The translations under genes were made by a program, and so were the position numbers. DNA of 64,000 nucleotides from OMG group bacterium (lineage in GTDB: Bacteria > Pseudomonadota > Gammaproteobacteria > Pseudomonadales > Azotimanducaceae). Of this stretch, positions 37,440 through 47,319 are shown one piece after another. A model generated the notes under the pieces. The model did no database searches, was not told the origin of the DNA, and saw only the letters and a list, made by a program, of their open reading frames with translations. Numbering within the stretch: the stretch's first letter is position 1; each line of letters begins with the position of its first letter. The stretch is from contig JAAXGW010000021.1 of the NCBI GenBank assembly GCA_012267385.1, positions 23,624-87,623 on the forward strand, written 5' to 3'.

Positions 37440-37984
37440 CCCATGCGATTTTGAAATCAAAATTTTTTTCAAAGTTCTGACCCATAAAGCTCGTTCAGAA
37501 TTATTTTTTTGCGCTGATGCTAACTGAATCGGTACAACTTGATTCTGAGTTTTAGGTTCGGCTAGGTGTTGTCAAGAATCGGTGTTGGATACATCCATTT
37601 AGTTGCTCGTTGACCCGCAATGTAATGCTGCTTAGAGTTTGAGTAAGCAGTCTTTGACGGTTAATGTATTTCAGATTAACAAACCGAAACGCCTTCTTAG
37701 GTGTGAGGACTAAATTTGGGTGTAATTGGTACTTACCTCGCGCCATGCGTGAAATAGGTGGAAAGCTAACAGGACGAAGCTATATTTCGGGGCGTAGACC
37801 ACACGTATTGTGAAACTGTCTTTGCTACAAAGAATTCACTGTGCTTTACGAAATTGTTGCAATCGCGAATTCGAACGCGATAGGGCGCATCAAGACTAAA
37901 ATATATCAACTTTTTCATTCAACGGATTGAGTACACATCGAAGCACTGCAAGAACCGACGCGATTTGAAAATTTAACCATCCCC
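37440..37984 (+). other. Intergenic region upstream of pckA
   Basis: 545 bp with no gene I can support. T-rich tracts at 37459-37470 and 37504-37511 follow the membrane-protein gene and may mark its transcript end. A 64-codon minus-strand frame (37552-37746) has unusual composition and no recognisable domain. The last 57 bp before the first GTG of pckA probably already code for the PckA N-terminus (see pckA). Confidence 0.4.
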
Positions 37985-39484
37985 GTGTTAGCCGAACACG
38001 TGGTCCAACGTCGAGAAGGTAATCTGCTCGCGAATGGTGCCATTGCTGTCACTACAGGACGTCGTACTGGCCGTTCTCCCAGAGATCGATTCATCGTACT
38101 TGATGATATAACGCGTTCAACCGTAGACTGGGGCACCATCAACCAACCTTTTGAACCGGACGCGATGGATCTTCTATGGTCTCGAGTTCAAAATTTCGTT
38201 GACCGGGGAGACTCATGCTACCGCGGGTTGATGCACGTTGGGGCGCATCCCGATCACTACTTACCGGTCCAGGTAACTACCCAGTTCGCGTGGCATCAAA
38301 TGTTTGCAAGTTCGTTGTTTCTAGTTCCTGAAACATTCAATCCTGAACGCAGAGACATTTGGCAAATATTGAACGCGCCGAGATTTGTTTGCGATCCGTC
38401 GCGAGACGGTACTAATTCAGACGGAACTGTGATTGTAGATTTCAGTGGTAAACGAGTATTAGTAGCAGGAATGCACTATGCCGGCGAGATGAAGAAGGCA
38501 ATGTTCGCGGTACTCAATTTTCTGCTGCCTGACAAGGACATCTTACCTATGCATTGCTCGGCAAATGTCGATGCAAATGGCAAAGTCGCATTGTTTTTCG
38601 GTCTTTCTGGTACAGGTAAGACCACTCTTTCTTCTGACCCTGATTGTCTATTGATCGGCGACGACGAGCACGGTTGGGGCACTGGTACGGTGTTTAACTT
38701 TGAGGGTGGTTGTTACGCAAAGTGCATTAACTTAAACCACGAAACAGAACCAGTAATTTATGATGCTATTCGATTTGGCGCGTTGTTAGAAAACGTTGTA
38801 ATCGATGAACAGACACGAGAGCCGGATTACTCCGACTCCAGTCTCACTGAAAACACCCGCGCATGCTACCCACGAGATAACATTAAGTTGTGCGTACCGG
38901 ACAATCGTGCTGGCGAACCGGAGACCATAAATTTCTTAACTTGCGATGTCAGTGGAGTATTACCACCAGTTTCTTTACTGTCATTAGAGGGGGCGGCTTA
39001 CCACTTTCTTTCTGGCTACACCGCCCAAGTTGGGTCTACTGTGGTTGGTGCGACAGAGCCTTTTACTTCGACGTTTTCTGCCGGTTTTGGTGCTGCGTTT
39101 TTACCACGTCCGCCGCGCGTGTACGCGGAGTTGTTGATGCAGCGGATCAACGCCTTCGGCGCTAATGTTTATTTAGTAAACACAGGTTGGACGGGTGGAG
39201 CTTTTGGAACCGGTCGTCGAATGAGCATTCCTGACACGCGGCGAATTATCAACGCTGTACGATCCGGTGAGTTGTTACATGCACCGACGAAACACCTATC
39301 GGAGTTGAATCTCACTATTCCTACACATATTGAGGGAATTGATCCTCAAATCTTAGACCCAAAGGCAGGGTGGAGCAATCCTAACGAATATGACACCGCA
39401 CTCGGTGCCCTGATTTCCAAATTTAAAGACAACTTTACGAAGTTCGACATTGGGTCTAACATCTTGGAAGCCGGGCCGACATAG
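37946..39484 (+). CDS. pckA: Phosphoenolpyruvate carboxykinase (ATP)
   Basis: Catalyses oxaloacetate + ATP to PEP + CO2 + ADP in gluconeogenesis. Motifs: TTGRRTGRSPRDRFIV, HYAGEMKKAMFAVLNFLLP, the P-loop LFFGLSGTGKTTLSSDPD, and DDEHGWGTGTVFNFEGGCYAK. The first canonical start is a GTG at 37985, but that leaves only about 8 residues before the conserved EGNLL block. In-frame sequence upstream, EPTRFENLTIPVLAEHVVQR, resembles the usual family N-terminus and is open back to a TGA at 37928; it contains no ATG, GTG or TTG, only CTG at 37946. I extend to that CTG tentatively. Function is certain, start is not. Confidence 0.88.
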   Translation: MQEPTRFENLTIPVLAEHVVQRREGNLLANGAIAVTTGRRTGRSPRDRFIVLDDITRSTVDWGTINQPFEPDAMDLLWSRVQNFVDRGDSCYRGLMHVGAHPDHYLPVQVTTQFAWHQMFASSLFLVPETFNPERRDIWQILNAPRFVCDPSRDGTNSDGTVIVDFSGKRVLVAGMHYAGEMKKAMFAVLNFLLPDKDILPMHCSANVDANGKVALFFGLSGTGKTTLSSDPDCLLIGDDEHGWGTGTVFNFEGGCYAKCINLNHETEPVIYDAIRFGALLENVVIDEQTREPDYSDSSLTENTRACYPRDNIKLCVPDNRAGEPETINFLTCDVSGVLPPVSLLSLEGAAYHFLSGYTAQVGSTVVGATEPFTSTFSAGFGAAFLPRPPRVYAELLMQRINAFGANVYLVNTGWTGGAFGTGRRMSIPDTRRIINAVRSGELLHAPTKHLSELNLTIPTHIEGIDPQILDPKAGWSNPNEYDTALGALISKFKDNFTKFDIGSNILEAGPT

Positions 39485-39541
39485 GGCGTTTTATACGCTG
39501 AACAAAACGGGACTCAATCCCAACTAACGGCACGTTTGCTA

Positions 39542-41113
39542 ATGTTGGAACAGAAATTTTCACAGCTTCTTGCGGGTTTGCGCGGCCATCCAGGTCTAGG
39601 ACAACTCAATCATGGATTGGAAAAAGAGGCTTTGCGGATTGATCGGCACGGATATCTTTCCAAAAAACCCCATCCAAACGCATTAGGTTCGTCCCTCACA
39701 CATCCGTCAATTACGACAGACTTTTCAGAGGCTCAACTCGAACTAGTCACCAGCGTACACAGCTCGATTGAGAGTTGTATGCAAGAAATGGAGGAAATAC
39801 ATCGCTTCGTATACGATGTGTTGGACGACGAATTGCTTTGGCCATCCAGTATGCCTTGTATGCTGAGAGGAGAAAAGTCGATACACCTAGCCGATTATGG
39901 GAGTTCTAATGTTGGGAAGTTCAAGCGAGTCTATAGGCAAGGATTAGCTCTCCGCTACGGTAAGTACATGCAAACAATTTCAGGTATGCATTACAACTTT
40001 TCGCTTCCGAACTCTTTGTGGGCACACTACGCCCAGTTGCGAGGCGTAGAAGATTCGATTAAATTTCGGAACCAGTCTTATCTTGGGTTGATCCGAAACT
40101 TTCGTCGATATACATGGCTCTTAGTTTATCTTTTCGGTACATCGCCAGCAGTTTGTGGTTCGTTTCTTGCAGGACGAGCGCACGAGCTTGAACCGTTCGA
40201 CGGCGAGTCTTATTACCTGCCGTATGCGACCTCTCTACGTATGGGACCCTTGGGGTACCAGAGTGGTGTGCAAGGACGACATTACCTCTCGTACAACACG
40301 CTAGCTGATTATCGTAAGTCGATGCTCCCTCTCCTGTCCAAACCCCATCCGCAATACGAAGAGTTAGGATTGCGTTCGTCGAGTGGCGAATATCAACAGC
40401 TTTCGTTATCGCTATTACAGACTGAAGCAGAGAGCTATACCCCGATACGACCAAAACCGAAAGCAAAGAGCTCGTTGCGTCCTCTATTGGCTTTAGAGAA
40501 ATACGGTATCGAGTACTTAGAAGTTCGATGTTTGGATCTAAACCCATTCTTTTCCACTGGTATTGACCGTACGACGTTGTATTTCTTGGATGCTTTTTTG
40601 TTATTTTCTTTGCTAACTCCTAGTCCTCATGATTCACAAGAACACTGGGAAGAAGATCAACGTAATCAATCGACGGTCGTGAAACGGGGTAGGGATCCAA
40701 ACTTGGAACTCATCGTTGATGGTAAACTCTGTTCCCTAGCACACAGCGGTCGTACCGTCCTCGATTTAGTTGAACAGGTTGCCTTTTTACTTGACGAAAT
40801 TGACGGAGGGAGCAAGCACAAAGACGCCGTTGCGTTGCAAAAGGAAAAATTGCAGAATCCGACCAAAACTCCGTCAGCACTGTTATTGCAACAGATGGCA
40901 ACATGGGAAAAGTCTTACTATCGGACGATCGAGACACTTTCGAAGCAGCATCGAGACGAATTAAAGTCGCAACCGTTGTCTGAATCGCGACTGCAACACT
41001 ACCATGAGCTAGCTTCTCAATCTCATCGAGATCAACGCGAATTGGAGCTTTCAGATACACGTCCGTTTGAGCACTACTTAGAAGACTTCATGCAACTTGA
41101 GCTATCAGAATGA
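39542..41113 (+). CDS. gshA: Glutamate-cysteine ligase, gammaproteobacterial type
   Basis: Encodes about 523 aa. It catalyses the first and rate-limiting step of glutathione synthesis, ATP-dependent formation of gamma-glutamylcysteine. Signatures are LNHGLEKEALRID at the N-terminus, the ITTDFSEAQLELVTS block, MQTISGMHYNFSLP (substrate-binding His), and EYLEVRCLDLNPF (metal-binding residues). The ATG at 39542 is preferred over the TTG at 39536. The stop overlaps the next gene's ATG (41110). Confidence 0.94.
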   Translation: MLEQKFSQLLAGLRGHPGLGQLNHGLEKEALRIDRHGYLSKKPHPNALGSSLTHPSITTDFSEAQLELVTSVHSSIESCMQEMEEIHRFVYDVLDDELLWPSSMPCMLRGEKSIHLADYGSSNVGKFKRVYRQGLALRYGKYMQTISGMHYNFSLPNSLWAHYAQLRGVEDSIKFRNQSYLGLIRNFRRYTWLLVYLFGTSPAVCGSFLAGRAHELEPFDGESYYLPYATSLRMGPLGYQSGVQGRHYLSYNTLADYRKSMLPLLSKPHPQYEELGLRSSSGEYQQLSLSLLQTEAESYTPIRPKPKAKSSLRPLLALEKYGIEYLEVRCLDLNPFFSTGIDRTTLYFLDAFLLFSLLTPSPHDSQEHWEEDQRNQSTVVKRGRDPNLELIVDGKLCSLAHSGRTVLDLVEQVAFLLDEIDGGSKHKDAVALQKEKLQNPTKTPSALLLQQMATWEKSYYRTIETLSKQHRDELKSQPLSESRLQHYHELASQSHRDQRELELSDTRPFEHYLEDFMQLELSE

Positions 41114-41718
41114 ACCATTTAGCGCACTGCTGGCTCGCCCGTGGCAACGAGGGACATATTGCTGGTGGATTTCTTGGAGACTTCTACAAGGGTCCGATTC
41201 GGCGGGATCTGCCCGAAGCACTTCAGGAAGGGATTCGGCTACATCGGTACATTGATTCATTGACGAACCAATTACCCGAGATGAGGTCTACGTATTCACG
41301 TTTTGGATCAGAATTAAGAAGGGTTGCACCCATTTTGTTGGATTTAGTCGCAGACCACTTGTTAGCGCGACATTGGGATCGGTATGGTACGGGTAAATTG
41401 ACAGACTTCACATCGAACTGCTATCGTATAATTGGGCAGTACGAGATTCCCGTTACCGGTAAGCGTTTTTTCCACCACGTGGTCTCCCGAAATCTGTGGT
41501 GTGAATACACTGATTTTGACGTCATACTCTCAGTCATGTGTCGCATTCTCGTGCGCTTACGTCTGGATGACCGTACAACGCACTTGTCCAAACTTGAACC
41601 TCGAATCGAAGACTTTCATCAGGACTTTCGCGAGTATTTTCCGATACTTGTGGATAAGGTGCAGGCTTGGAAAGTGAGCAATACAGCTTCGACTGCAAAA
41701 TTGAATAAAACGACGTAA
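41110..41718 (+). CDS. acpH: Acyl carrier protein phosphodiesterase-like protein
   Basis: Encodes 202 aa of the AcpH (ACP phosphodiesterase) family, an HD-like hydrolase that removes 4'-phosphopantetheine from holo-ACP. The N-terminus MNHLAHCWLARGNEGHIAGG followed by FLGDFYKGP and IRLHRYIDSLTN is characteristic, as is DLVADHLLARHWDRY. The ATG overlaps the gshA TGA as ATGA, so the two are co-translated. Confidence 0.85.
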   Translation: MNHLAHCWLARGNEGHIAGGFLGDFYKGPIRRDLPEALQEGIRLHRYIDSLTNQLPEMRSTYSRFGSELRRVAPILLDLVADHLLARHWDRYGTGKLTDFTSNCYRIIGQYEIPVTGKRFFHHVVSRNLWCEYTDFDVILSVMCRILVRLRLDDRTTHLSKLEPRIEDFHQDFREYFPILVDKVQAWKVSNTASTAKLNKTT

Positions 41719-41777
41719 CCGTATCGAGTCTACTCTACGTAGTTTAATTTGAAGATATTCGCCAGAAAGGAGTATTG

Positions 41778-42269
41778 GTGTTTTTAGGATTTGACCTTCG
41801 ACATTCTGAAACCTGGGCAACATTGGGAGTGCTCATCGGTGGAGGCATGCTGTTTTCTACGCTAGTGTTAGAGCACGTCTTCGCGCTCAATCCTTGCTAT
41901 CTTTGTTTATCGCAACGTTATTGCATGTTTCTAGCGGTGTTCATAACGACTGTGAGTTTGTTTGCCGAACCAAGGCGCGGCATCTTTCCGGTACTTACCA
42001 TTGTGTGTTGTTTGGGAGGGATCGCGTTCGCTTTTTATCAGTTTTACCTGCAATATGTACCAGATGCCACTCTATCCTGTGGTACGGATTTGAATTACAG
42101 ACTCAATTCTGGTGTGCCGTTCCGTGAAATTCTCGGTGGATTTTTTAAGGGTTCGGAGAGTTGTGGTGACGCTTCAATTATTCCTATTCTTTCTTGTAAC
42201 GCATTTCTACTATTGATCACCATCGCAGTTTTGCAACTAGTCTATGGACCTCGATCGTCTTATAAATAA
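41778..42269 (+). CDS. dsbB: Disulfide bond formation protein B
   Basis: Encodes about 163 aa with four transmembrane helices. It reoxidises DsbA and passes electrons to quinone. The first redox pair is in LNPCYLCLSQRYCMF; the second-loop cysteines are in LSCGTDLNYRLN and GSESCGDASIIP. AAGGAG at 41767-41772 favours the GTG at 41778 (5-base spacing) over the TTG three bases upstream. The RYCMF variant of the quinone-binding C-R-W/Y region is normal. Confidence 0.9.
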   Translation: MFLGFDLRHSETWATLGVLIGGGMLFSTLVLEHVFALNPCYLCLSQRYCMFLAVFITTVSLFAEPRRGIFPVLTIVCCLGGIAFAFYQFYLQYVPDATLSCGTDLNYRLNSGVPFREILGGFFKGSESCGDASIIPILSCNAFLLLITIAVLQLVYGPRSSYK

Positions 42270-42362
42270 CTCATCGTAACTTCACCTCGCAGCAGTCTAT
42301 AGATAGGGATTAGGTTCCCTTACCTAAGCTCTTTCCAACACATTTTCGTACCGAATAGTTCT

Positions 42363-44240
42363 TTGTTACAATTCAGAGACATTCATTTCAAGTACGATAA
42401 CCAACCACTCTTTTCGGGGCTATCACTAACAATACACGCTGGGCATAAAGCCTGCATCGTTGGACGGAACGGTGTCGGAAAAACCACACTGTTCGAGCTG
42501 CTCCTCGGAAACCTGATCCCAGACGACGGGGACATAAGCTATCCCAAGAATTGGCGTGTCGCCACTCTACGACAAAACATAGCACCAAGTGAACGCTCGG
42601 CACTCGACTTTGTCAAGGATGGTGATGAGGTACTACGTAGTCTTGAGCATACGATCGAACGTGCAACAAAAAGTGCCGACGATAGTGAGCTCGTGGATTC
42701 ATTGAGCACCTATGAGGATCAGGGAGGCTACCGCTACACTCAACGCGCCGAGACGATTTTGCACGGTCTTGGATTTACTTCCGAGGACTTCGACAAGCCT
42801 CATAGTGAATTTTCTGGAGGATGGCGAATTCGCCTCAATCTCGCGCAAACATTGATGGTACCTTCCGATTATCTTTTGTTAGATGAACCGACGAATCATC
42901 TAGATCTAGAAGCCGTGTCATGGCTGTATCGTTGGTTAAATAAGTACGAAGGAACAATCGTTCTGATAGCACACGATCGCGAGTTTATCGATCGTATTGC
43001 GACTGAAGTTATTCACTTGGATCAAGGGATTGCACGTACTTATAGTGGTGGATACAGCGCGTTTGAAAAGCAACGTGCAGCACTCTTACTTCAACAGGAA
43101 ACACTTCTTCAGAGACAAGAGAAGGAACGAGATCGCATTCAGAAATTTGTCGATCGATTTCGCGCGAAGGCAAGTAAGGCCAAGCAAGTTCAGAGTAGGA
43201 TTAAATTACTCGAAAAAATGACTTATACAGCGGTACTACGTGATGAAGCTCCGTATCAGTTTTCGTTTTCGTCTCTGACTCGTTTCGATCAACCAATGGT
43301 GAGTTTTCAGACTTGTACTCTAGGTTACGGTCAGCATGAGGTAATCAAAGAGTTCACCCAACGAATCTATCCTAAAGATCGAATTGGGATTCTTGGGATC
43401 AACGGGGCTGGGAAAACGACGTTGTTAAAAGCGATAGCAAATGAACTAAACCCTTTACACGGTAAAGTGGAAGTAAGCGAACGCACTACCGTCGGGTACT
43501 TCGCTCAGCATCAGTTGGAGGTGTTAACGGGCACGCAGTCAGCATACGAGCATATTGAAACCAATACGGAAATGTCCGCACAGTCCGTCAGAAATTTTTT
43601 GGGTGCTTGGGGATTCTCTGGATCGACGATATTTCGGCCGGTGTCCCATTTAAGTGGCGGTGAGAAAGCACGCTTAGTGCTTGCAAAGCTTGCGTTACAA
43701 AGACCTGCTTTATTGGTTTTGGATGAACCTACTAATCATCTCGATTTAGAGATGCGTAATGCTCTTGCGAGTGCATTGGACAATTTTGAAGGGGCAGTTG
43801 TCGTTGTAGCACATGATCAACACCTTCTACGACAGTGTGTTAACGAATTTTGGCTCATTCGTGATGGCACAATCTCCGTGTACCGAGGCGACTTAGATGA
43901 CTATGAGGCTATGCTGAGTCCTGTAGTGAATGTACAACTTGATACCAGAAGTTTAAACTCTAAGGCGAAAAGACAACATCGGGCACTGATGCGCGAGCAG
44001 ATGAAAGCTTTCACCAGAGAAATTAACCGTATTGAGAGATCTCTGGATGAGATTTCTGGAGAAGTGGAATCGTTAACTGAGCGCTTACAAGACCCGATGA
44101 CGCTGGAACATCTGAATCGCGACGAGTTGAACAGTCTTCTCGCCCGGCACAGTGAACTTACTCGGGAGTCAGCGCGTTTGGAAGCTCAGTGGTACTCTCT
44201 TACTGAATCGATGGATCGGTACTCAGCGGGTCGCTCTTAG
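42363..44240 (+). CDS. yheS: ABC-F family ATPase, YheS-like ribosome-associated factor
   Basis: Encodes 625 aa with two ABC ATPase domains and no membrane segments. Walker A motifs are IVGRNGVGKTTLFELL and ILGINGAGKTTLLKAI; both signature/Walker B sets are present (EFSGGWRIRLNLAQ with LLLDEPTNHLDLEAVSW, and LSGGEKARLVLAKLA with LVLDEPTNHLDLEMRNA). The linker and the coiled-coil C-terminus match YheS in length rather than EttA. Such proteins relieve stalled translation on the ribosome. Translation probably starts at TTG 42363. It ends 4 bp into the convergent PDZ gene. Confidence 0.88.
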   Translation: MLQFRDIHFKYDNQPLFSGLSLTIHAGHKACIVGRNGVGKTTLFELLLGNLIPDDGDISYPKNWRVATLRQNIAPSERSALDFVKDGDEVLRSLEHTIERATKSADDSELVDSLSTYEDQGGYRYTQRAETILHGLGFTSEDFDKPHSEFSGGWRIRLNLAQTLMVPSDYLLLDEPTNHLDLEAVSWLYRWLNKYEGTIVLIAHDREFIDRIATEVIHLDQGIARTYSGGYSAFEKQRAALLLQQETLLQRQEKERDRIQKFVDRFRAKASKAKQVQSRIKLLEKMTYTAVLRDEAPYQFSFSSLTRFDQPMVSFQTCTLGYGQHEVIKEFTQRIYPKDRIGILGINGAGKTTLLKAIANELNPLHGKVEVSERTTVGYFAQHQLEVLTGTQSAYEHIETNTEMSAQSVRNFLGAWGFSGSTIFRPVSHLSGGEKARLVLAKLALQRPALLVLDEPTNHLDLEMRNALASALDNFEGAVVVVAHDQHLLRQCVNEFWLIRDGTISVYRGDLDDYEAMLSPVVNVQLDTRSLNSKAKRQHRALMREQMKAFTREINRIERSLDEISGEVESLTERLQDPMTLEHLNRDELNSLLARHSELTRESARLEAQWYSLTESMDRYSAGRS

Positions 44241-45256
44241 TGAATCATTTGATCTTCGGCATTTCGAAACGTCACTGAAGTTCGCTCCAACTCTATTTCT
44301 ACCATCTTCCCTTTACGTTTTACTTCCGCGTTAATTACATCGTTCTCGGAACCCTTCAATGCCTTGGTCACATGATCGATCGCGCGGATCGCAGTGTCTT
44401 CGATGTCTACCAAGATGTCTCCCGCTTTGAAATCACTGTCCTTAGGAGCTTTTAGTATTAATACGCCAAAATCTACGTCGAAATACTGTCCCATCTCGTC
44501 TTCGATTTCCAACAGAAACACAGAGGGAGGGGTTTTTAATTCAATGGTAACCGCACGCGGTCTATCGTGATCCCACATCACTATTGGCCCCATCGGCCCT
44601 TTAATTGTTTTCATGGAAAACTTTGTGAACAGCTCTTCGTCATCATTCTTGATCTCAATGTCAATGTCTTTCTCATCTCGGCTTACAGTAAGTTCAAGTG
44701 GTGGAAAGCCTCTGATCACATTAGCATAGGGAAATAGGTAATATTGCATTGTCGCCACAGGGTCATCAAGCTCGTCGACTGCAACTTGTTCGTTTATCTT
44801 GATTATGACGTCGTTAACCTTGAGATCCGTGAGATGAAATCGCCCTTCCGGCTCTATGGATGTTACTAACACGTGGTTTTCTGGTGTAGTTTCCAAAGTA
44901 ATTCCGAGTTCCTGTTCCCCGAACCCCGCAAATCTCCCTGAAAGGTTATTTAGCATCGTCTTCATGAAGTCTTCTATTGGTGAAACCATATCTTTGACAT
45001 TCATGGCATCAGAGAGGTCTACAAGAGCGCTTTCAGCTAACACCCAAGACTCCAGCTCAGCCAACGTGTCCAAATACCGATCGCTGTCCACGAGAGGCTG
45101 AATTTCTTCAACTAGTTTGTTGTCGTCGTCTTTATCGCCAGAGGATTGCTCTTGCGCCCACAGTATCGGTGCGACCAAAATTATCATCGCTAGCGACAGT
45201 ATTCGTTGCATTCTTCCCATATGTTCTTTGTTCATGTTTTGTTTGTATCTTGACAT
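44237..45256 (-). CDS. Exported PDZ protein 4 of the sigma-factor operon
   Basis: Encodes 339 aa with a signal peptide (RILSLAMIILVAPILWAQ); the Met codons at 45235 or 45211 may be the real start. Two degenerate PDZ-like modules: one around residues 100-190 (GITLETTPENHVLVTSIEP, FHLTDLKVNDVIIKINEQV) and a C-terminal one (GQYFDVDFGVLILKAPKDSD, FKAGDILVDIEDTAIRAIDHV). The C-terminal module shares the 'YFDVxxGVLxLKA' and 'xAGDILxxI' pattern with its three neighbours. It is the most diverged paralog and last in the operon. Confidence 0.72.
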   Translation of the reverse strand: MSRYKQNMNKEHMGRMQRILSLAMIILVAPILWAQEQSSGDKDDDNKLVEEIQPLVDSDRYLDTLAELESWVLAESALVDLSDAMNVKDMVSPIEDFMKTMLNNLSGRFAGFGEQELGITLETTPENHVLVTSIEPEGRFHLTDLKVNDVIIKINEQVAVDELDDPVATMQYYLFPYANVIRGFPPLELTVSRDEKDIDIEIKNDDEELFTKFSMKTIKGPMGPIVMWDHDRPRAVTIELKTPPSVFLLEIEDEMGQYFDVDFGVLILKAPKDSDFKAGDILVDIEDTAIRAIDHVTKALKGSENDVINAEVKRKGKMVEIELERTSVTFRNAEDQMIH

Positions 45257-45261
45257 TTCTT

Positions 45262-46224
45262 TTAATCCAAAATCGTGCGTAATCTAAGTGTATTTTTGTC
45301 TAGAGTCACACTTCTTTCTCTTTTATTTCGCTTCACTACAAGTTTAAGTTCGCCTTCGCCATCCCGTATTTCTTCAATCGCTTGAGACACCGTACGTATC
45401 TGTTGATCATCAACTTTCAACAAAATGTCTCCCGGTTGAATACCCTCGACTTCTTCTACTTTTAATACTAATACACCGTACTCTACTCCGAAGTATCGAC
45501 CAAATTCCTCTTCGACATCCATGACATATACAGTGTTGCTCGGACGATCAAAATCGGATTGGAACAAAGAGCCTAGGCGTTCGCGAATATCCCGTAGAGT
45601 TGCGGGTATTTGAAAAGTCGCAGTCTCCTCTGGATCTATCGATGACCAACGGACAGTAGCGACATCAACTTGAACCTCTTCAGTACCACGTAGTAATGTG
45701 ATCTTAATGATGGATCCGGGAGGGTTTGAATTGATCAACTCGACTGTAGACGCTACTGGATCATCTAGTTCAACTATGTCCACGTCGCCGATTCTCGTAA
45801 TCACGTCGCTCGATAGAATGCGAGCTATTTTTGCGGGTCCGCCTTCCAAGACTCGGATTATCGGGACTCCTGCGTCGGTTGCTTGATCTAATTGAACGCC
45901 GATAAAGCCCTTGGTCTTGTCGTCTCGTGCTTGCGTGTAGCGAGACACCAGTGTGTCAATGGGTGGAGGTCGATTTGATGGTAGTGTATCAACGTGCAGT
46001 TCGTCAAACATTTTTTGCATTGTTTCAAGACGTACTTCAAGCTGATGCATCTGAACTTCCAACTCTTTCAATCGACTGTTTTCAAGTTGCTGATTGCGAA
46101 TAGCTTCTCCTTTGGCATCTACCGTATCAGAGTCATCGGCAACTAAATTCAAATTAAGACTTGCAAAGACGCAAACGATATAGGTCAGGGTAATGGAAGT
46201 TTTCATATACATGGATCTAAACAC
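45262..46224 (-). CDS. Exported PDZ protein 3 of the sigma-factor operon
   Basis: Encodes up to 320 aa; the internal Met (MKTSITL, start 46206) gives a clean signal peptide ending near NLVADDS. A coiled-coil of about 45 residues (NSRLKELEVQMHQLEVRLET) precedes a PDZ domain (GFIGVQLDQATDAGVPIIRV, ITRIGDVDIVELDDP) and a C-terminal PDZ (GRYFGVEYGVLVLKVEEVEG, IQPGDILLKVDDQQIRTVSQ). No protease domain is attached. Gene spacing to its neighbours is 5 and 25 bp. Confidence 0.75.
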   Translation of the reverse strand: MFRSMYMKTSITLTYIVCVFASLNLNLVADDSDTVDAKGEAIRNQQLENSRLKELEVQMHQLEVRLETMQKMFDELHVDTLPSNRPPPIDTLVSRYTQARDDKTKGFIGVQLDQATDAGVPIIRVLEGGPAKIARILSSDVITRIGDVDIVELDDPVASTVELINSNPPGSIIKITLLRGTEEVQVDVATVRWSSIDPEETATFQIPATLRDIRERLGSLFQSDFDRPSNTVYVMDVEEEFGRYFGVEYGVLVLKVEEVEGIQPGDILLKVDDQQIRTVSQAIEEIRDGEGELKLVVKRNKRERSVTLDKNTLRLRTILD

Positions 46225-46249
46225 CGTTCAATTCGAATAAATTCTGTAG

Positions 46250-47284
46250 TCATTCCAATATTGCATGCAGACTGAATTTGTCTTTTTCAAGAGTAATGTC
46301 CATTTCTTTTTTCTTTCGCTTAATTTGAAGCTCGACCTCATCTTCTGCGTTGTGTTTATGTTGGAACGCTTGTGAAGTTGAGCGTATAGGTTTGTCGTCA
46401 ATTTTTAGGAGAATGTCACCTGCTTGGATTCTTTCCACATTGGGTGCTTTGACCACCATAACTCCATACTCTACATCAAAATACCCACCTAAATCTTCTT
46501 CTATTTCCATTACGAAAACTTTGTTTTCGGCTCCAGGAAAACTCGCCGTAATATAGTTCCAAAATCTAGGATCCACCGGTGTGTTATTAATAGTGACTCC
46601 TTCAACAGCATGCCATTGTCCACCAAAGGCGCGGAGCTTCTCCATCGAAAATCGATCGATAGTGGCTACTTCTACTTCTTGCTCATCGTCGTTTCGTTGC
46701 AATATAAGACGAACGACAGTGCCCGGTGCTTTCGATGTGATTACGTCGACGGCGGATTGAACGGGATCAGCGAGGTTCAACAGATCGACATCGTCTATAC
46801 TCGAAATCACATCGCCAGCTTTAACTCCTGCAAGGTATGCCGGCGCAGTGTCCATCACACCTTTAATCAACACGCCATTATCCGAAGCATTCTCCAACAT
46901 GACTCCTATAACGCCATCATTGTGTCCTCGATAATTCCACATCGTTGGTTCTCTAATCAAATTGAGAGTGATTGGAGTGATCTGTTCGGTGAGCCTGTTG
47001 GTCAGAATCAGTACATCGTCGAAGATTTCTTGAGAATCTTGGAGATCGGCTGAGACGTTTTTCAACAGATTTCGCGCTTCTTGTAGTTCTACAGCAGCGG
47101 TATCAAACAATTTTTGAGCTTCATCATACTTCTTTTTTGCGGCTCTAACTTTAGCTTCCTTAGCTTGTAGATCTTGTGTCGCTTCTTCATCCTTCAGCGT
47201 AACAGATTCCTCCTCCGTGTCGGATTGCAGTACCGCGACCAGCAGGATTACGACGATAAACACTAGGATATTGGGTGCTTTCAT
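46250..47284 (-). CDS. Exported PDZ protein 2 of the sigma-factor operon
   Basis: Encodes 344 aa with a short signal sequence (NILVFIVVILLVAVLQSD), then an alanine/lysine/glutamate-rich coiled-coil (about residues 30-95), a PDZ domain (GVIGVMLENASDNGVLIKGV, VKAGDVISSIDDVDLLNLADP) and a C-terminal PDZ (GGYFDVEYGVMVVKAPNVER, IQAGDILLKIDDKPIRSTSQ). It ends with HAILE, identical to the last residues of PDZ protein 1, showing recent common origin. Confidence 0.77.
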   Translation of the reverse strand: MKAPNILVFIVVILLVAVLQSDTEEESVTLKDEEATQDLQAKEAKVRAAKKKYDEAQKLFDTAAVELQEARNLLKNVSADLQDSQEIFDDVLILTNRLTEQITPITLNLIREPTMWNYRGHNDGVIGVMLENASDNGVLIKGVMDTAPAYLAGVKAGDVISSIDDVDLLNLADPVQSAVDVITSKAPGTVVRLILQRNDDEQEVEVATIDRFSMEKLRAFGGQWHAVEGVTINNTPVDPRFWNYITASFPGAENKVFVMEIEEDLGGYFDVEYGVMVVKAPNVERIQAGDILLKIDDKPIRSTSQAFQHKHNAEDEVELQIKRKKKEMDITLEKDKFSLHAILE

Positions 47285-47319
47285 AAAGTTGATGGGTTAG
47301 TAGTTTTGCTTTATAGTGT

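Noticed and set aside
37552..37746. 64-codon basic ORF on the minus strand upstream of pckA
   Set aside because: Composition resembles chance translation, no recognisable domain or ribosome site.
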